From positions 854,913 to 918,912 of the forward strand of contig NZ_CP099918.1 in the NCBI RefSeq assembly GCF_030994125.1: DNA of 64,000 nt, in the 5' to 3' direction. The DNA comes from Pseudoalteromonas xiamenensis. GTDB lineage: Bacteria; Pseudomonadota; Gammaproteobacteria; Enterobacterales; Alteromonadaceae. This document shows positions 43,701 to 52,974 of this stretch, piece by piece (position 1 is the first letter of the stretch; the number at the start of each line of letters is the position of its first letter). The notes under the pieces are model-generated. The model ran no database searches, had not been told where the DNA came from, and saw only the letters and a list, made by a program, of their open reading frames with translations. The position numbers were made by a program, and so were the translations under genes.

Positions 43701-45225
43701 GTTAGGGAGCAGAAATTTCTCCAATTTGTTAAAAAACATCAAGTCGCTGCAACCTAAAGGAAACCACCGTGAAGAGGTCACCTTACGGACCTCGCACAAC
43801 GCAAAACATCCCATTCAATTAAGTATTAATGCTATTACTAAGTCCAGTGAAGATATTGAATATTATGTGATTGTGCTCTCAGATTTATCTGAACAAAAGA
43901 AAACGGAGAAAGAGTTCCGTTTTTTAGCAAATTACGATTCGCTCACAGGTTTACCTAATCGCAACTTGATGATGAAACGCATTCAAAAAGCCATTAACGT
44001 TGCCCAAAATGACGAATTAGTTGGTTTATTGTTTATCGATTTAGACAAGTTTAAACCCATAAATGACTCTTATGGACATGATGTTGGTGACAAGCTTTTA
44101 AGTGCTATTTCACGTCGAATCGAGTCAATATTACCAAGCGGTTGTACGTTGGGAAGACAAAGTGGTGATGAGTTTCTTGTGCTCTTTGAATCAGTAAAAT
44201 CTCCAGAAATAATTAGCGAGTTGGTCAGCGCATTACTTATCGCTTTGCCTGAAAAAATAACCATTAGTGGTTTTACGGTAAGCATCTCTGCCAGTATCGG
44301 CGTTGCAATTTATCCGTTTGATGCGAACAACGCTGAAAAACTTATACGTCATGCCGATGTGGCAATGATCCATGCAAAACAAAGTGGACGAAATAGCTTT
44401 AAGTTTTTCACCAGTGCAATGAACGATGAGATTTTAAGAAAGCTGAAACTCGAAACGTCCCTAAAAAATGCAGTCAAGGAAAATGGCTTTTTTAATCACT
44501 ATCAACCTATTGTAAACTCACGAAATAACCAAGTGGTTGGGGTTGAGCTCCTAATGCGCTGGGAACAGGAAGGCCAGTTAATTTCGCCCGCTGAATTCAT
44601 TCCTGTCGCTGAGGAGGTTGGCCTTATTGAAGTCATGACAGATCAGGCCCTCAAACGCGCAATTTTAGAGTTGAAACCGTTACTGCTTGAAAACCGCGAT
44701 TTTTATATTTCGCTAAACTTATCCGCCCACCAAGTGCTTAGAGCAAATATTACTGAACATCTAGTCGCTATTTTGTACGAATTTGGCATCCCTTGCAGCC
44801 GACTACGATTGGAAATCACTGAAAGTACATTGTTGGCTGACAAGGTAAAAGCAAAATCGGCCTTAATGGAGTTGAATGAGCAAGGCTTTATACTTTTACT
44901 GGACGACTTCGGAACGGGGTACTCGTCGCTGACCTACTTAAGCCAATTCCCGATCGATATTATTAAGATTGACCAAGGATTCGTGCGTAGCATGGAACAT
45001 ACGCCAAGTAATAAATCCATCGTTAAGACAATTACTATGCTTGCGAATAACCTTGGCATGACGTGTATTGCAGAAGGTGTTGAATCAATGGAGCACATTC
45101 GTTACCTAAGCCAATTAGGCATCAACTATATGCAAGGCTTCTATTTTTCAAAGCCCGTATCCGCTGAAATTTTGATGTCTGATTTATATATTGATGAAGT
45201 AGGCAAGAAAGCAAAAGCGGGTTAA
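40735..45225 (+). CDS. Propeller-sensor GGDEF-EAL protein
   Basis: A 1,496-aa c-di-GMP enzyme. After a signal peptide, two-component-regulator propeller repeats fill residues 25-670 (N-E-G-L-S-Q-S-V-V-N; L-W-M-G-S-D-N-G-L), then a Y_Y_Y domain and a membrane helix near 770-787. Inside the cell there are two PAS regions (about 815-940 and 950-1055), a GGDEF domain with S-G-D-E-F at 1143-1147 and an EAL domain reading E-L-L-M-R-W from E1271. Both catalytic sets look complete: the EAL side has L-N-L-S, E-I-T-E-S, D-D-F-G-T-G-Y-S-S, K-I-D and A-E-G-V-E. The sensed ligand is unknown. Confidence 0.92.
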   Translation: MRLTSVFMLLFSLCVALNAFATTNYAQRLTRLSVNEGLSQSVVNNIVQDKLGYVWVGTEQGLNRFDGYQINVVNNDIDFSDKPIYLLRALNNGQIFVSTGYSGSYLIDPKTLVSKKIYSGKITPESTLFSPISVVIERGNLLYVGIERQVFTIDLRTLESNFLVALPDTVSLVRSLAFVGNDLLIGSDVGLYKLDTRQHLLNPIQFITAEKVDKLNQNVKFLTYDPTLGLLVGTVRGLYVLPFDGMEFKPEHTYTLVADLNIWDYQKTEFGEFIATELGLYEIHRKSKTASKVLSFDGSRYNVTNISVYDIMVDKNNVMWMASREQGVFYWPLQAKRFINVKSPSHPLASNTIWSIEEIDNQLWMGSDNGLIAVEHNQAVETFFQNTDPKEIFGLNAVVTIASGQYQNLKVLLLETPFGIQVFTPATDEIRNLTEIQTQLKNDDYIRGMYESEQFIYFASNKNYYQCSKTELQCNPIDGLSEQLSTNSFYKFLAPLPTHPNDLLISTNSKLVRYNTQSHTTFLVYDFGKEDSSRFSVVDSWVADTNGTLWLATSTEGLVAISLETLEKLSVFNEKSGLLTNTIYELQLDNTNALWASTQKGLYRFDLSDRSIKLFSHHNGLPVDEFNSGASAKLKNGNLAFGSTQGMIVFDPTALATKSSQTQIEITELALMSKNKPFAISDSIALKHDDVGLLIRFSDFDFLDQHNDYYSAKMTGPTNADYHDVKLGKLFFSQLKPGNYQLTLFLKERGSNRELASKSLKISVAHAPYASPLAITAYVVFALALFALWLRQSNKKQQIIKNALTEMTRSQKQTGLALQATNSGIWEVNLVTRTIIQQRLIQELGYKDLDDICNAEIHKDLIHPDDYPAVEQQWFALLNKKEQDAVFEATYRMKASDDQWCWYHDVGRISEFQDGIPIKVSGIYSNITEQKATNMMASILGDAFGQINDWLLILDTNLLPIAANSTFCHAFGIAQGQIKDLSIPQFREALGSRNFSNLLKNIKSLQPKGNHREEVTLRTSHNAKHPIQLSINAITKSSEDIEYYVIVLSDLSEQKKTEKEFRFLANYDSLTGLPNRNLMMKRIQKAINVAQNDELVGLLFIDLDKFKPINDSYGHDVGDKLLSAISRRIESILPSGCTLGRQSGDEFLVLFESVKSPEIISELVSALLIALPEKITISGFTVSISASIGVAIYPFDANNAEKLIRHADVAMIHAKQSGRNSFKFFTSAMNDEILRKLKLETSLKNAVKENGFFNHYQPIVNSRNNQVVGVELLMRWEQEGQLISPAEFIPVAEEVGLIEVMTDQALKRAILELKPLLLENRDFYISLNLSAHQVLRANITEHLVAILYEFGIPCSRLRLEITESTLLADKVKAKSALMELNEQGFILLLDDFGTGYSSLTYLSQFPIDIIKIDQGFVRSMEHTPSNKSIVKTITMLANNLGMTCIAEGVESMEHIRYLSQLGINYMQGFYFSKPVSAEILMSDLYIDEVGKKAKAG

Positions 45226-45263
45226 ATATAACCCGCTCACTTAAATCGGATTCGTCAAACACA

Positions 45264-48029
45264 TTACGTGGCTATCCGCTCCACTTTACTTAACGCTCTG
45301 AATAAGTCGTCCGTTTTAACTGGTTTGGCAACAAAGTCATCCATACCAACTTGGATACACTTGAGCCTATCCTCTGCAAATGCATTCGCTGTAATGGCAA
45401 TAATGTGTGGCCCACCATATTTACCGGGTTCTTGACGAATATGCCTTGTGCATTCAAACCCGTCCATATTCGGCATTTGACAGTCCATTAGCACAATTGG
45501 AAAGCTTTGCTCTTGTAAACGAACTAAGGCCTCTTTTCCATCACTTGCACATTCAATTTCACACTGTGTCTTTTCCAACATCTTTTTGACTACAATCTGA
45601 TTAACCAAGTTGTCTTCAACAAGAAGCACTTTAATGCCTGATAACTCAGGGACAGTAATAGGTGCTAATGAAACACTTTCGCCATCGACTACAACGCACG
45701 GGATAAACACTTCAAAACGACTCCCAACGTCTGGTTCACTTTGCACATTAAGTTCACCATTCATTAGCTCAACCAAACGTTTACATATCGTTAAGCCGAG
45801 CCCAGTCCCACCAAATTTGCGTGTTGTTGATGTATCCGCTTGTACAAATTCTTTAAATAAATTAGCAAGCTGCTGTTCACTCATACCAATACCCGAGTCT
45901 TCCACAACAATTTCAAGTCGACCGTCAACGTATTGAATACCTAAAGAAACCGTACCTGAACCGGTGAATTTCCCAGCATTACTCAGCAAGTTGTTAATCA
46001 CCTGTCCCACTCTAAGCGCATCTAAATTCAAAAAGGCAGGAAGGCTTCCAGAAATTTGATAGTCAAACCTGACGCCTGGTTTAGTTCCCGTTTTACCAAA
46101 CACCCGTGCAATGTTATCGAATAAACGGTAAGTTTCTGTCGGATGAAAATCGAGTTTCAATGCCCCTGCTTCTATTTTTGAATAGTCCAGAATATCGTTC
46201 AATATTAAGAGCAGATTGTTTGCCGATTGTTGGATCATGAGTACTTGATCGGAGACTTCTGTCGATAACTCGTCACTATTAATAAGATGCTCAGAGAGCC
46301 CTAAAATACCATTTAACGGTGTTCTGATCTCATGGCTCATATTGGCTAAGAACTGACTTTTAGCCTGACTCGCTTTGTTTGCTACGCGCACAGCTTCTAT
46401 CAATTCTTGCGTTTTCTCATTGACCTGTTGTTCAAGTTTGACGTTAAAGTCTTTCAGCTTTTTATTGAGCGCTTCATTTTCATCATACGAATTCTGTAAA
46501 CGCGCAAAACTCGTATTTAACTTCAAGGCAAGTTGAGAAAACTGTTGTTGCAATCCAACCATCTCAAGAAACCCGTTTTGAGTTCGTTGCTCGTCCGATA
46601 TCATCTTGCTCGGATCGAAGTCATGTATATGGTTACTCAAGCGCTCTATCGGACTCACCAGCACACGCGTTAATTGACTGACAAAGACGCTGCTCAATAC
46701 AATAATCGTAACCGCTAGAAAGCCCGACAATCCCCATGCTGACGCCGCCGCGAGATTAACATGCTTACGTTCAAGCAGCGTAACGACGGTCCATCCTAAT
46801 GTGGGTGAGTTGTTTTCGTGATAGTAGAAAATATCATTTTGGCTTGTTTGAAAAAGATGAGTGTTCGAATCAAACGCTGCGCGCTTATCGTCGGCGACTA
46901 AGTCGAGTGTCTTAAACTCTGCTTTTAATGAGCTGTAAACGACTTTATTTGCACTGTCTAGCACGAGCAATTCGCCAGAGGTGTTAACCAGTCGGGGAAT
47001 AAACTGCTCAAATGACTCAAATATCAACGAACCTTCTACAATTCCTGCAAATTTGCGATTGTTCATTACCGGAGCTGAAATTGCGACGATTGGTTCGTTT
47101 CCAAGTCCTCTTCCTCTGAAAATATCCGAAACAAATCCATCAGGATAGTGTTGTGCCGATTGGTAATAATCTCTATCTGCGACACTTTTGTCTTCGTCCA
47201 TCATGCTTAGCTTAAAGCCTTCAGGGTAAAAATGCGTAATTTGCGCTTTATTGTCGGTGACAATACCTGTTCGGAAGTTTGGGTGGAGTAACATTAATTG
47301 AGCAAGCGCGTTTTGTTTATCGATACCAAGTTCGATACTTTTAGCGGTAAGCGCAACCGCTCTTTTATAGCTTTGAAGATAGTCTTCTATTTGTCTTGTT
47401 ACCGTTAACGAATCTTCGGTGAGTTGATTTTTCACCTCCAACTCGAGGCGGGCGTAATAATTGTTTGTTAACACAATGGAGGTCACCAAGACAACTAACA
47501 CTATTAATAAACTAACGGTGTAATTTAGCATCTGATATAGCGGTGAGGCGCGCCACAGTTGCCGAATAAAGAAAAAGCCAAGCAAATCGACAACGGCTAA
47601 ATATAGCGCAGCATTAATAAAGTACTTTGCAAGCGCAGTGACGATAACGAGAAGTGGTAAAGCGAGGAAAAAATAGCCAAAAAGAAATAAGAGCGCTAGG
47701 CCTATTAAAACCCAAAACGCAAGCCCACGTAAAAATAAGGGCTTATTGCTATTAATACAAAGAACTTGTAGCCAGACGACTTCAAGAGCGAACACCACCG
47801 AAGACCAACAATGATCCCAACGGTAATAAATGAAACCGGCACCAATCGCAACGGCAAGTAAAGCATATTGCCAACCAAATAATAGCAGCACACATAGAAC
47901 GAATAGCTGACCAAACAGAAACTCGGAGCTATCAAGAAACCAGAAAGGTAATAGATTCGCAAAGCCACCAACGACGCCAAGGGTCACCGTACACAATAAC
48001 GGGAAAAGTCGATGCTGAGTGATTATCAA
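45264..48029 (-). CDS. Hybrid sensor histidine kinase with membrane and Cache-like sensor
   Basis: A 921-aa kinase. The N-terminal 190 residues form multiple membrane helices, followed by a large extracytoplasmic region (residues 200-430, dCache-like, with D-R-D-Y-Y-Q-S), another helix, a HAMP-like and coiled region, HisKA with H566 (N-M-S-H-E-I-R-T-P), an ATPase domain (D-S-G-I-G-M, G-G-T-G-L-G-L) and a receiver with D849 (L-M-D-C-Q-M-P). The start is TTG, since the frame closes just upstream. The TTG overlaps the stop of a five-codon ATG mini-ORF. No HPt domain is present, so the phosphate partner is elsewhere. Confidence 0.9.
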   Translation of the reverse strand: MIITQHRLFPLLCTVTLGVVGGFANLLPFWFLDSSEFLFGQLFVLCVLLLFGWQYALLAVAIGAGFIYYRWDHCWSSVVFALEVVWLQVLCINSNKPLFLRGLAFWVLIGLALLFLFGYFFLALPLLVIVTALAKYFINAALYLAVVDLLGFFFIRQLWRASPLYQMLNYTVSLLIVLVVLVTSIVLTNNYYARLELEVKNQLTEDSLTVTRQIEDYLQSYKRAVALTAKSIELGIDKQNALAQLMLLHPNFRTGIVTDNKAQITHFYPEGFKLSMMDEDKSVADRDYYQSAQHYPDGFVSDIFRGRGLGNEPIVAISAPVMNNRKFAGIVEGSLIFESFEQFIPRLVNTSGELLVLDSANKVVYSSLKAEFKTLDLVADDKRAAFDSNTHLFQTSQNDIFYYHENNSPTLGWTVVTLLERKHVNLAAASAWGLSGFLAVTIIVLSSVFVSQLTRVLVSPIERLSNHIHDFDPSKMISDEQRTQNGFLEMVGLQQQFSQLALKLNTSFARLQNSYDENEALNKKLKDFNVKLEQQVNEKTQELIEAVRVANKASQAKSQFLANMSHEIRTPLNGILGLSEHLINSDELSTEVSDQVLMIQQSANNLLLILNDILDYSKIEAGALKLDFHPTETYRLFDNIARVFGKTGTKPGVRFDYQISGSLPAFLNLDALRVGQVINNLLSNAGKFTGSGTVSLGIQYVDGRLEIVVEDSGIGMSEQQLANLFKEFVQADTSTTRKFGGTGLGLTICKRLVELMNGELNVQSEPDVGSRFEVFIPCVVVDGESVSLAPITVPELSGIKVLLVEDNLVNQIVVKKMLEKTQCEIECASDGKEALVRLQEQSFPIVLMDCQMPNMDGFECTRHIRQEPGKYGGPHIIAITANAFAEDRLKCIQVGMDDFVAKPVKTDDLFRALSKVERIAT

Positions 48030-48263
48030 AGCGCGCGTTCCATTTTATCTTCTGTCTATAAAGTTAAAAGATACCGCGCAATTTGCCAAGTAAATACTGA
48101 AATTTTAACTACTTAACTTGTGCTTTCGTTTATATGGGTAATCTATTCGACAACACAAGATACAGATAAGCTTACAAAAACATAAAACAATCAAAGTTAA
48201 ATGTGGCGAAAAAACACGCTTTCTCCTCATTGAGCATACGACTCTTAAACTTAAATAAAAAAT

Positions 48264-49166
48264 TTAGATAATTGGCTGAGGATGAGCGGGACAATTATGA
48301 CTTTCAACTTGAATAATGCTTTTGACTGCTCCAAATCGTTGTTTTAAAGACGTTTCTATGGCTATTTTACACAGCTCGTCATGTTGCTCGAGCGTACAGT
48401 GGTGTTTTAAGACAATATGCGCACCAATAGTTACCACGCCAGACACTCGTTTAATGGTGACATTGTGAACGCTATCTACATGCTCGGCTTCGAGTAAAGT
48501 ATGCTCTACTTGCTCTAAGTTTGGTAAATCTTCTCTTTTTAACAGTCCCTTTAAACATACCCTGACAACGCGCGCGCCGGTATATAAAACGAACAAAGAT
48601 ATGAACATACTCGAAATCACATCGATAACTTGCCAACCCGTGAAATGTAGCAACACACCGGCGATAAACGTGGTGACGGTAGACAATAAGTCTAAGAATG
48701 AATGCAGGAACACTGCGTAGACATTGATGCTGTCTTTGCGGCCTTTATACAAAATCCAAGCGGAAAGACCATGAAATAGAAACCCTATCGCTGATATCAT
48801 GGACATCATGTAAGAGTTAATTTCAAAATCGTGCCCAGCGCCATGCGCTGACAACCTTTGTGTACCTTCGTATAAAATCAATACACTTATAGAGAGATAC
48901 AATACACCATTAATAAGTCCACCGGTGTACTCGGCTTTTTTATGTCCTTCATCGAAATTTCGAGCCAGTTTGACTGCAAAAGTGGATGCTATAACAGCGA
49001 TAAACAGTGAACTATTGTGGACAAATAAATGACCGGCATCCGCCAAAACGGCTAGTGAGTTTGAGTAGTAAGCCCCAAAAAGCTGAATAACCATAAAGGT
49101 ACAAGTTATCGCTAATGCTAGCAGCAATCGGCGACGAGATGCTTCGTGAGTCGTAATACTGGTCAT
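48264..49166 (-). CDS. CDF family cation exporter with altered helix-2 site
   Basis: A protein of about 300 aa with six membrane helices. The helix-5 site is normal (H-S-F-L-D), but the helix-2 motif is A-D-A-G-H46-L-F-V-H50, where ZitB-like proteins have H-x3-D. Histidine for aspartate may change metal choice or coupling. ATG 49166 is selected as the start of a normal CDF N-terminus; the ORF is open 16 codons upstream. It is separate from the metal-efflux cluster. Confidence 0.85.
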   Translation of the reverse strand: MTSITTHEASRRRLLLALAITCTFMVIQLFGAYYSNSLAVLADAGHLFVHNSSLFIAVIASTFAVKLARNFDEGHKKAEYTGGLINGVLYLSISVLILYEGTQRLSAHGAGHDFEINSYMMSMISAIGFLFHGLSAWILYKGRKDSINVYAVFLHSFLDLLSTVTTFIAGVLLHFTGWQVIDVISSMFISLFVLYTGARVVRVCLKGLLKREDLPNLEQVEHTLLEAEHVDSVHNVTIKRVSGVVTIGAHIVLKHHCTLEQHDELCKIAIETSLKQRFGAVKSIIQVESHNCPAHPQPII

Positions 49167-49398
49167 AGTTAGGTATAGGTTCTTTTGGCAGATAGTAATG
49201 ATATACAGTATCAATTGTAACGCGAATTCCTCCTGTGCGCACTAAAATTAGCGCTGAGCGCTTTTAATTTGGCCTAAACGCTCCTGAAATAGTGATATTG
49301 GACGGCAGAACACTCAAGATTCTCAGTACATTAAACATTAATCGCCGAGAAAATAAGCCCTAATTTATCAAACCAACGTAATGGGCACCGTTTTTTCT

Positions 49399-50382
49399 CT
49401 ATTCTTGAACCAAAGCATCAATTTGCCATCGTTCGATAATCCCATCCGAACTAACGGTCAGGATAGTACCCGGCTTTTCTTCAATAATATCCAATACGAG
49501 CGCTTCCCCGCCGGAGGCATTGATAAACCAAGACCCTAACTCTTTGCCCGTCTCCTTGGACCAAATTGATAGTTTTGATTTGGATGAGGTCGTTACAATA
49601 TAAGGTCTCTCTTCAAGGATCAGCCCTTCTCTAAACCATCGAAAACGTTCAGGATACGAAAGCGTTGTTTTGATGTGCCCGCTTTTAACATCAAAATAGC
49701 GTTGATTATGTAATGCATCAGAGACGAATGCCGTATCAAGCGTTTTGGTTGCTGCGAGGGTGGTAACACGCTTCTCAACATGAAATTCACTAAGCACAGT
49801 CGCATCACTGAACAACCATGTTGACACCACGCCATCAAGCCCAGCGCTCATGACCTGCTTACTGTCCGAATCCCAAATAAGATAAGCAACTTCACTTGAA
49901 TGAGGTTTAAAGAGACGTTGTGATTTATCTTTAAATGATAACAGAACGATTGAGCCATCAGTCATCCCCACGCTGAGATATTCGTCATTGGGCGACATTG
50001 CAATACTTGCTATTCGCGCAAGAGGATCCGCACCACTTAGGCTAAAATATTGTTCAAGTTGACCCGTTTCAACGGACCAAAAGCTGAGTCGTTGCTCACC
50101 ACCTACGACTATGTTTGTTTTTTGGTTAGTCAAAAGAAACGCTCTTGCAACCTCACCTATCTGGCTAAACTCAAGTTGCATTCGCTTAGTACGACTTGAT
50201 AGATCCCAGAGTTCTAGATTTTTACTTTGGGTGTACAAGAGAACTGATTGGCTATCCTTTGAAAAGGCGCCATAAATCACTTGTTCATTAACCAGTCCAA
50301 ACGCATCATCCACCTTTTCAATTTGTTTTCCACCGCAACTCATCAGGAGTATGAAACTAAAGAGAATCGTTAAATTTCGCAT
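49399..50382 (-). CDS. WD40/beta-propeller lipoprotein, copy 2
   Basis: About 327 aa. ATG 50382 gives a lipoprotein signal with lipobox L-M-S-C. The mature protein has repeated W-containing blades (L-S-F-W-S-V-E-T-G, V-S-T-W-L-F-S, L-S-I-W-S-K-E-T-G, I-E-R-W-Q-I-D), a WD40-like propeller that probably mediates protein contacts at a membrane. It is clearly homologous to the next gene upstream (shared S-S-K-S-K-x-x-x-W, L-A-R-I and G-x-x-D-G patterns) and starts only 4 bp after it. Confidence 0.8.
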   Translation of the reverse strand: MRNLTILFSFILLMSCGGKQIEKVDDAFGLVNEQVIYGAFSKDSQSVLLYTQSKNLELWDLSSRTKRMQLEFSQIGEVARAFLLTNQKTNIVVGGEQRLSFWSVETGQLEQYFSLSGADPLARIASIAMSPNDEYLSVGMTDGSIVLLSFKDKSQRLFKPHSSEVAYLIWDSDSKQVMSAGLDGVVSTWLFSDATVLSEFHVEKRVTTLAATKTLDTAFVSDALHNQRYFDVKSGHIKTTLSYPERFRWFREGLILEERPYIVTTSSKSKLSIWSKETGKELGSWFINASGGEALVLDIIEEKPGTILTVSSDGIIERWQIDALVQE

Positions 50383-50386
50383 GTCA

Positions 50387-51385
50387 CTATTCCTTATCCA
50401 CACTATCCAGCAAAGGCGTCAAATTCCACGTTTCAATGAGGCCATCTGTATTCACGGTTACCATATGTGTTTTATCTGGTTGTGTTACAGCCAATACTGT
50501 TGCGCCATCCTTCATTGTTTGGCAAGACCATACACCAATTTCTCTACCTGACTTCAAATCCCAAAACGTAATTTGTGACTTACTAGAGGTCGTCATTAAT
50601 AACTTGCCCGATTCGTCAAAATACGCTTCTCGAAAAGGCTTAAAACGAGAAATATAATCAAGTTTTACAATAACATCGCCTGATTCAGCATCCAGAATTT
50701 GCTGTTCGTGTAAACCATCTGACACAAACACGCGATCTGCACTTTTGTTTACTGCCAGCGACGTAATACGATGTTGGTACATGTTAGAATAAATCGCTTT
50801 CGGTTCGCCAAATTGCCACCTTGCAATTTGTCCGTCCAGAGAACCACTATATACAACGTCGCCATTATTTGTTAATTGAATATGTGATACTTGCTGACGA
50901 TGTGGCTGAAATTGATTATTAATCCCGGTGTCTAGCTGAGCCATATTAATCGCACCATCCTCCATCCCCGCAACAAATTTGAGTTTGTTTTCAGACAACG
51001 CTGATGCCGTTATTCGCGCCAGTGGCGAAATCCCCTGCATTCTAAGCTTACCGATGTATTCAAGTGGTTTTACTCTAAAAATCGCAACGTCATTTTCACC
51101 GATCACGAGGGCTATGCTGCCGTCTTTTGAGTATTCAACCTGCCGTGCTGGCTTGGGTAATTTGTCCTCGGGCAGAATAACGTCGACTTGCTTTGCACTA
51201 AAAGACCAAATTTTGACCTGCTGTTCATGGGTTAAGAAAAGTATTGACTCAGCATCACCTGAAAATTGAGCATCTAAAACGGGTTCACCCACAGAGATCG
51301 CAGCTTGATTGTTTAACCCTATTTTTTCTTGCCCACATCCAACGACTAAAAATGAGCAAAGAGCAAAAACAATTAGCGTATTCAT
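50387..51385 (-). CDS. WD40/beta-propeller lipoprotein, copy 1
   Basis: About 332 aa, paralogue of the downstream gene. ATG 51385 gives a lipoprotein signal with V-V-G-C. The propeller includes V-K-I-W-S-F-S, S-G-S-L-D-G-Q-I-A-R-W, S-S-K-S-Q-I-T-F-W-D-L-K-S-G and L-I-E-T-W-N. Both copies lack other domains. A tandem duplication is the simplest origin. Function unknown. Confidence 0.8.
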   Translation of the reverse strand: MNTLIVFALCSFLVVGCGQEKIGLNNQAAISVGEPVLDAQFSGDAESILFLTHEQQVKIWSFSAKQVDVILPEDKLPKPARQVEYSKDGSIALVIGENDVAIFRVKPLEYIGKLRMQGISPLARITASALSENKLKFVAGMEDGAINMAQLDTGINNQFQPHRQQVSHIQLTNNGDVVYSGSLDGQIARWQFGEPKAIYSNMYQHRITSLAVNKSADRVFVSDGLHEQQILDAESGDVIVKLDYISRFKPFREAYFDESGKLLMTTSSKSQITFWDLKSGREIGVWSCQTMKDGATVLAVTQPDKTHMVTVNTDGLIETWNLTPLLDSVDKE

Positions 51386-51808
51386 GCGTATATTGAAAAG
51401 GAGAGAAGTCGAGAATACTCGCGTAAAACCCATGCGTAATCCCAGTTAATGCAATTGAGTTGTTTAGACTGCCATAATAAATCGGGTTAAGAAAGGATGT
51501 AACTGCTGGAGCAAGGTAAATTAGGTTCAAGTTAAGCGCCATTTGGCAAATCCACTCAAAGTCAGTTACACCCAGCATGACCTTTTTTGTGGGGGTATTG
51601 TAGAAAGCGGAGACACTCAGGCAAGCTTAGCAGGCCAAACTGCTCACTACACACAAAAGTTAAAGCTATGCACTTTGATTATAGTTCACCCATGCAAAAA
51701 TCAAAATTATTTGAACGAAAATTATACTCATCTTGAAAATGCATTTATACCTTTGAATGTCACATTTATCCGTTACAATATCGGCAAAGTAAACGTGGAG
51801 TTGCAAAC
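51386..51808 (+). promoter_or_regulatory. Divergent intergenic region with nudB promoter candidate
   Basis: No gene is seen. A promoter-like pair TTGAAT (51753-51758) and TACAAT (51774-51779), spaced 15 bp, would begin transcription about 20 bp before the nudB start. The rest of the 423-bp gap contains only short unsupported ORFs. Confidence 0.4.
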
Positions 51809-52258
51809 GTGCTTCGTCAACCTTTCTCCGTACTTGTTGTAATTTATAAACGTGATGGTGATTTTCTACTAATTCAACGAGCAGATGACCCTGAGTTTTG
51901 GCAATCTGTCACTGGAGGCATAGAGCAGGGTGAGAAACCGATTGATACTGCAATACGAGAGTTGAAAGAAGAAACGGGTATTGATGCGCACAAGTTAAAT
52001 CTTTCTGTCGTTCAACATAGTCATACCAATAGCTATGAAATCCGTCCTCAATGGCGCTATCGTTATGAGCCTGGTAACTACATTAATACAGAGTATGTGT
52101 TTAGTGTAGAGGTGCCAGAACACGTCACACTCGTCTTGAATCCGTCGGAACACACTGCCTATACTTGGTTACCCCAAAGACTCGCTGCGCAAAAAGCGTG
52201 GTCACCCAGTAACAAGAAAGAAATTATTGAACTTGAAATACAAACACATGCCATTTAA
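51809..52258 (+). CDS. nudB: Dihydroneopterin triphosphate pyrophosphatase
   Basis: A 149-aa Nudix hydrolase. The Nudix box is complete: G-G-I-E-Q-G-E-K-P-I-D-T-A-I-R-E-L-K-E-E, followed by T-G. The context W-Q-S-V-T-G-G and the start R-Q-P-F-S-V-L-V-V-I-Y align with E. coli NudB of the folate pathway. The start codon is GTG, with GTGGAG upstream. It overlaps the 3' end of the convergent methyltransferase gene by 35 bp. Confidence 0.88.
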   Translation: MLRQPFSVLVVIYKRDGDFLLIQRADDPEFWQSVTGGIEQGEKPIDTAIRELKEETGIDAHKLNLSVVQHSHTNSYEIRPQWRYRYEPGNYINTEYVFSVEVPEHVTLVLNPSEHTAYTWLPQRLAAQKAWSPSNKKEIIELEIQTHAI

Positions 52259-52844
52259 TCGCGTCCCGACCAAAAAAGTCCGCCTGCGCTTCTTTTTGGT
52301 AAATACACGATAAACCCTCACACCTTGCGGCATGCAACAATTGTTCAATTGCAATATTGGTCACGCCACGTTGCTCGTTGTCCTGAACATCTTGAGACTC
52401 TCGCAAGCTAATCACGATAATGCCACCTTGAAGCAACAGTTGTGTAACGCGATAAAGTGAAGGTCTGAGCGCCCAAATTGGCAGATGATTTAAAACAGAG
52501 CTTAATAAAATAACATCGAACTGGATCCCTAGCTGCTCAGTAAAAAACATTCGAGGTAAGCTGTCTTCTAGCCAAAGAATGGGTAACGACCCGGAATAAG
52601 CCTCTCCCATCCTTTTTAACGTCGTCGCAGGCTCGACCGCAACCACGTATGGGTCATTGCCGTTTAATGCAAAATACACCGCGTCTCGACCCGCTCCCGC
52701 ACCAACGTCTAGAAAACGCGCTTGCGCTTTTCTCAAATACGGTTTCAACAAATGCAACCAATGAGCATGTAGATATTCAAAATCAACAGCTTGATATTGA
52801 TTTGCTAAGTCATAAGCATGAATATTGTAATAATCTTGCGACAT
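52224..52844 (-). CDS. Class I SAM-dependent methyltransferase
   Basis: About 206 aa. The SAM loop is F-L-D-V-G-A-G-A-G-R-D-A, followed by V-V-A-V-E-P-A and V-I-L-L-S-S-V-L-N-H-L-P, all typical of a small Rossmann methyltransferase. A start at M-S-Q-D-Y-Y is used (52844); the frame is open four codons earlier. The substrate is not recognisable. It is convergent with nudB. Confidence 0.82.
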   Translation of the reverse strand: MSQDYYNIHAYDLANQYQAVDFEYLHAHWLHLLKPYLRKAQARFLDVGAGAGRDAVYFALNGNDPYVVAVEPATTLKRMGEAYSGSLPILWLEDSLPRMFFTEQLGIQFDVILLSSVLNHLPIWALRPSLYRVTQLLLQGGIIVISLRESQDVQDNEQRGVTNIAIEQLLHAARCEGLSCIYQKEAQADFFGRDAIKWHVFVFQVQ

Positions 52845-52974
52845 CGTGTATCTCAAAAATCAAAAGCCGTTTAGTTATACGCGATGAAAATAACAAAATT
52901 ATGACTCTCAACGGGGAACAGATTTCTTCGTGATGAGGTCTACTCATATAGTCGTTTGGCACAGGATAAATATC

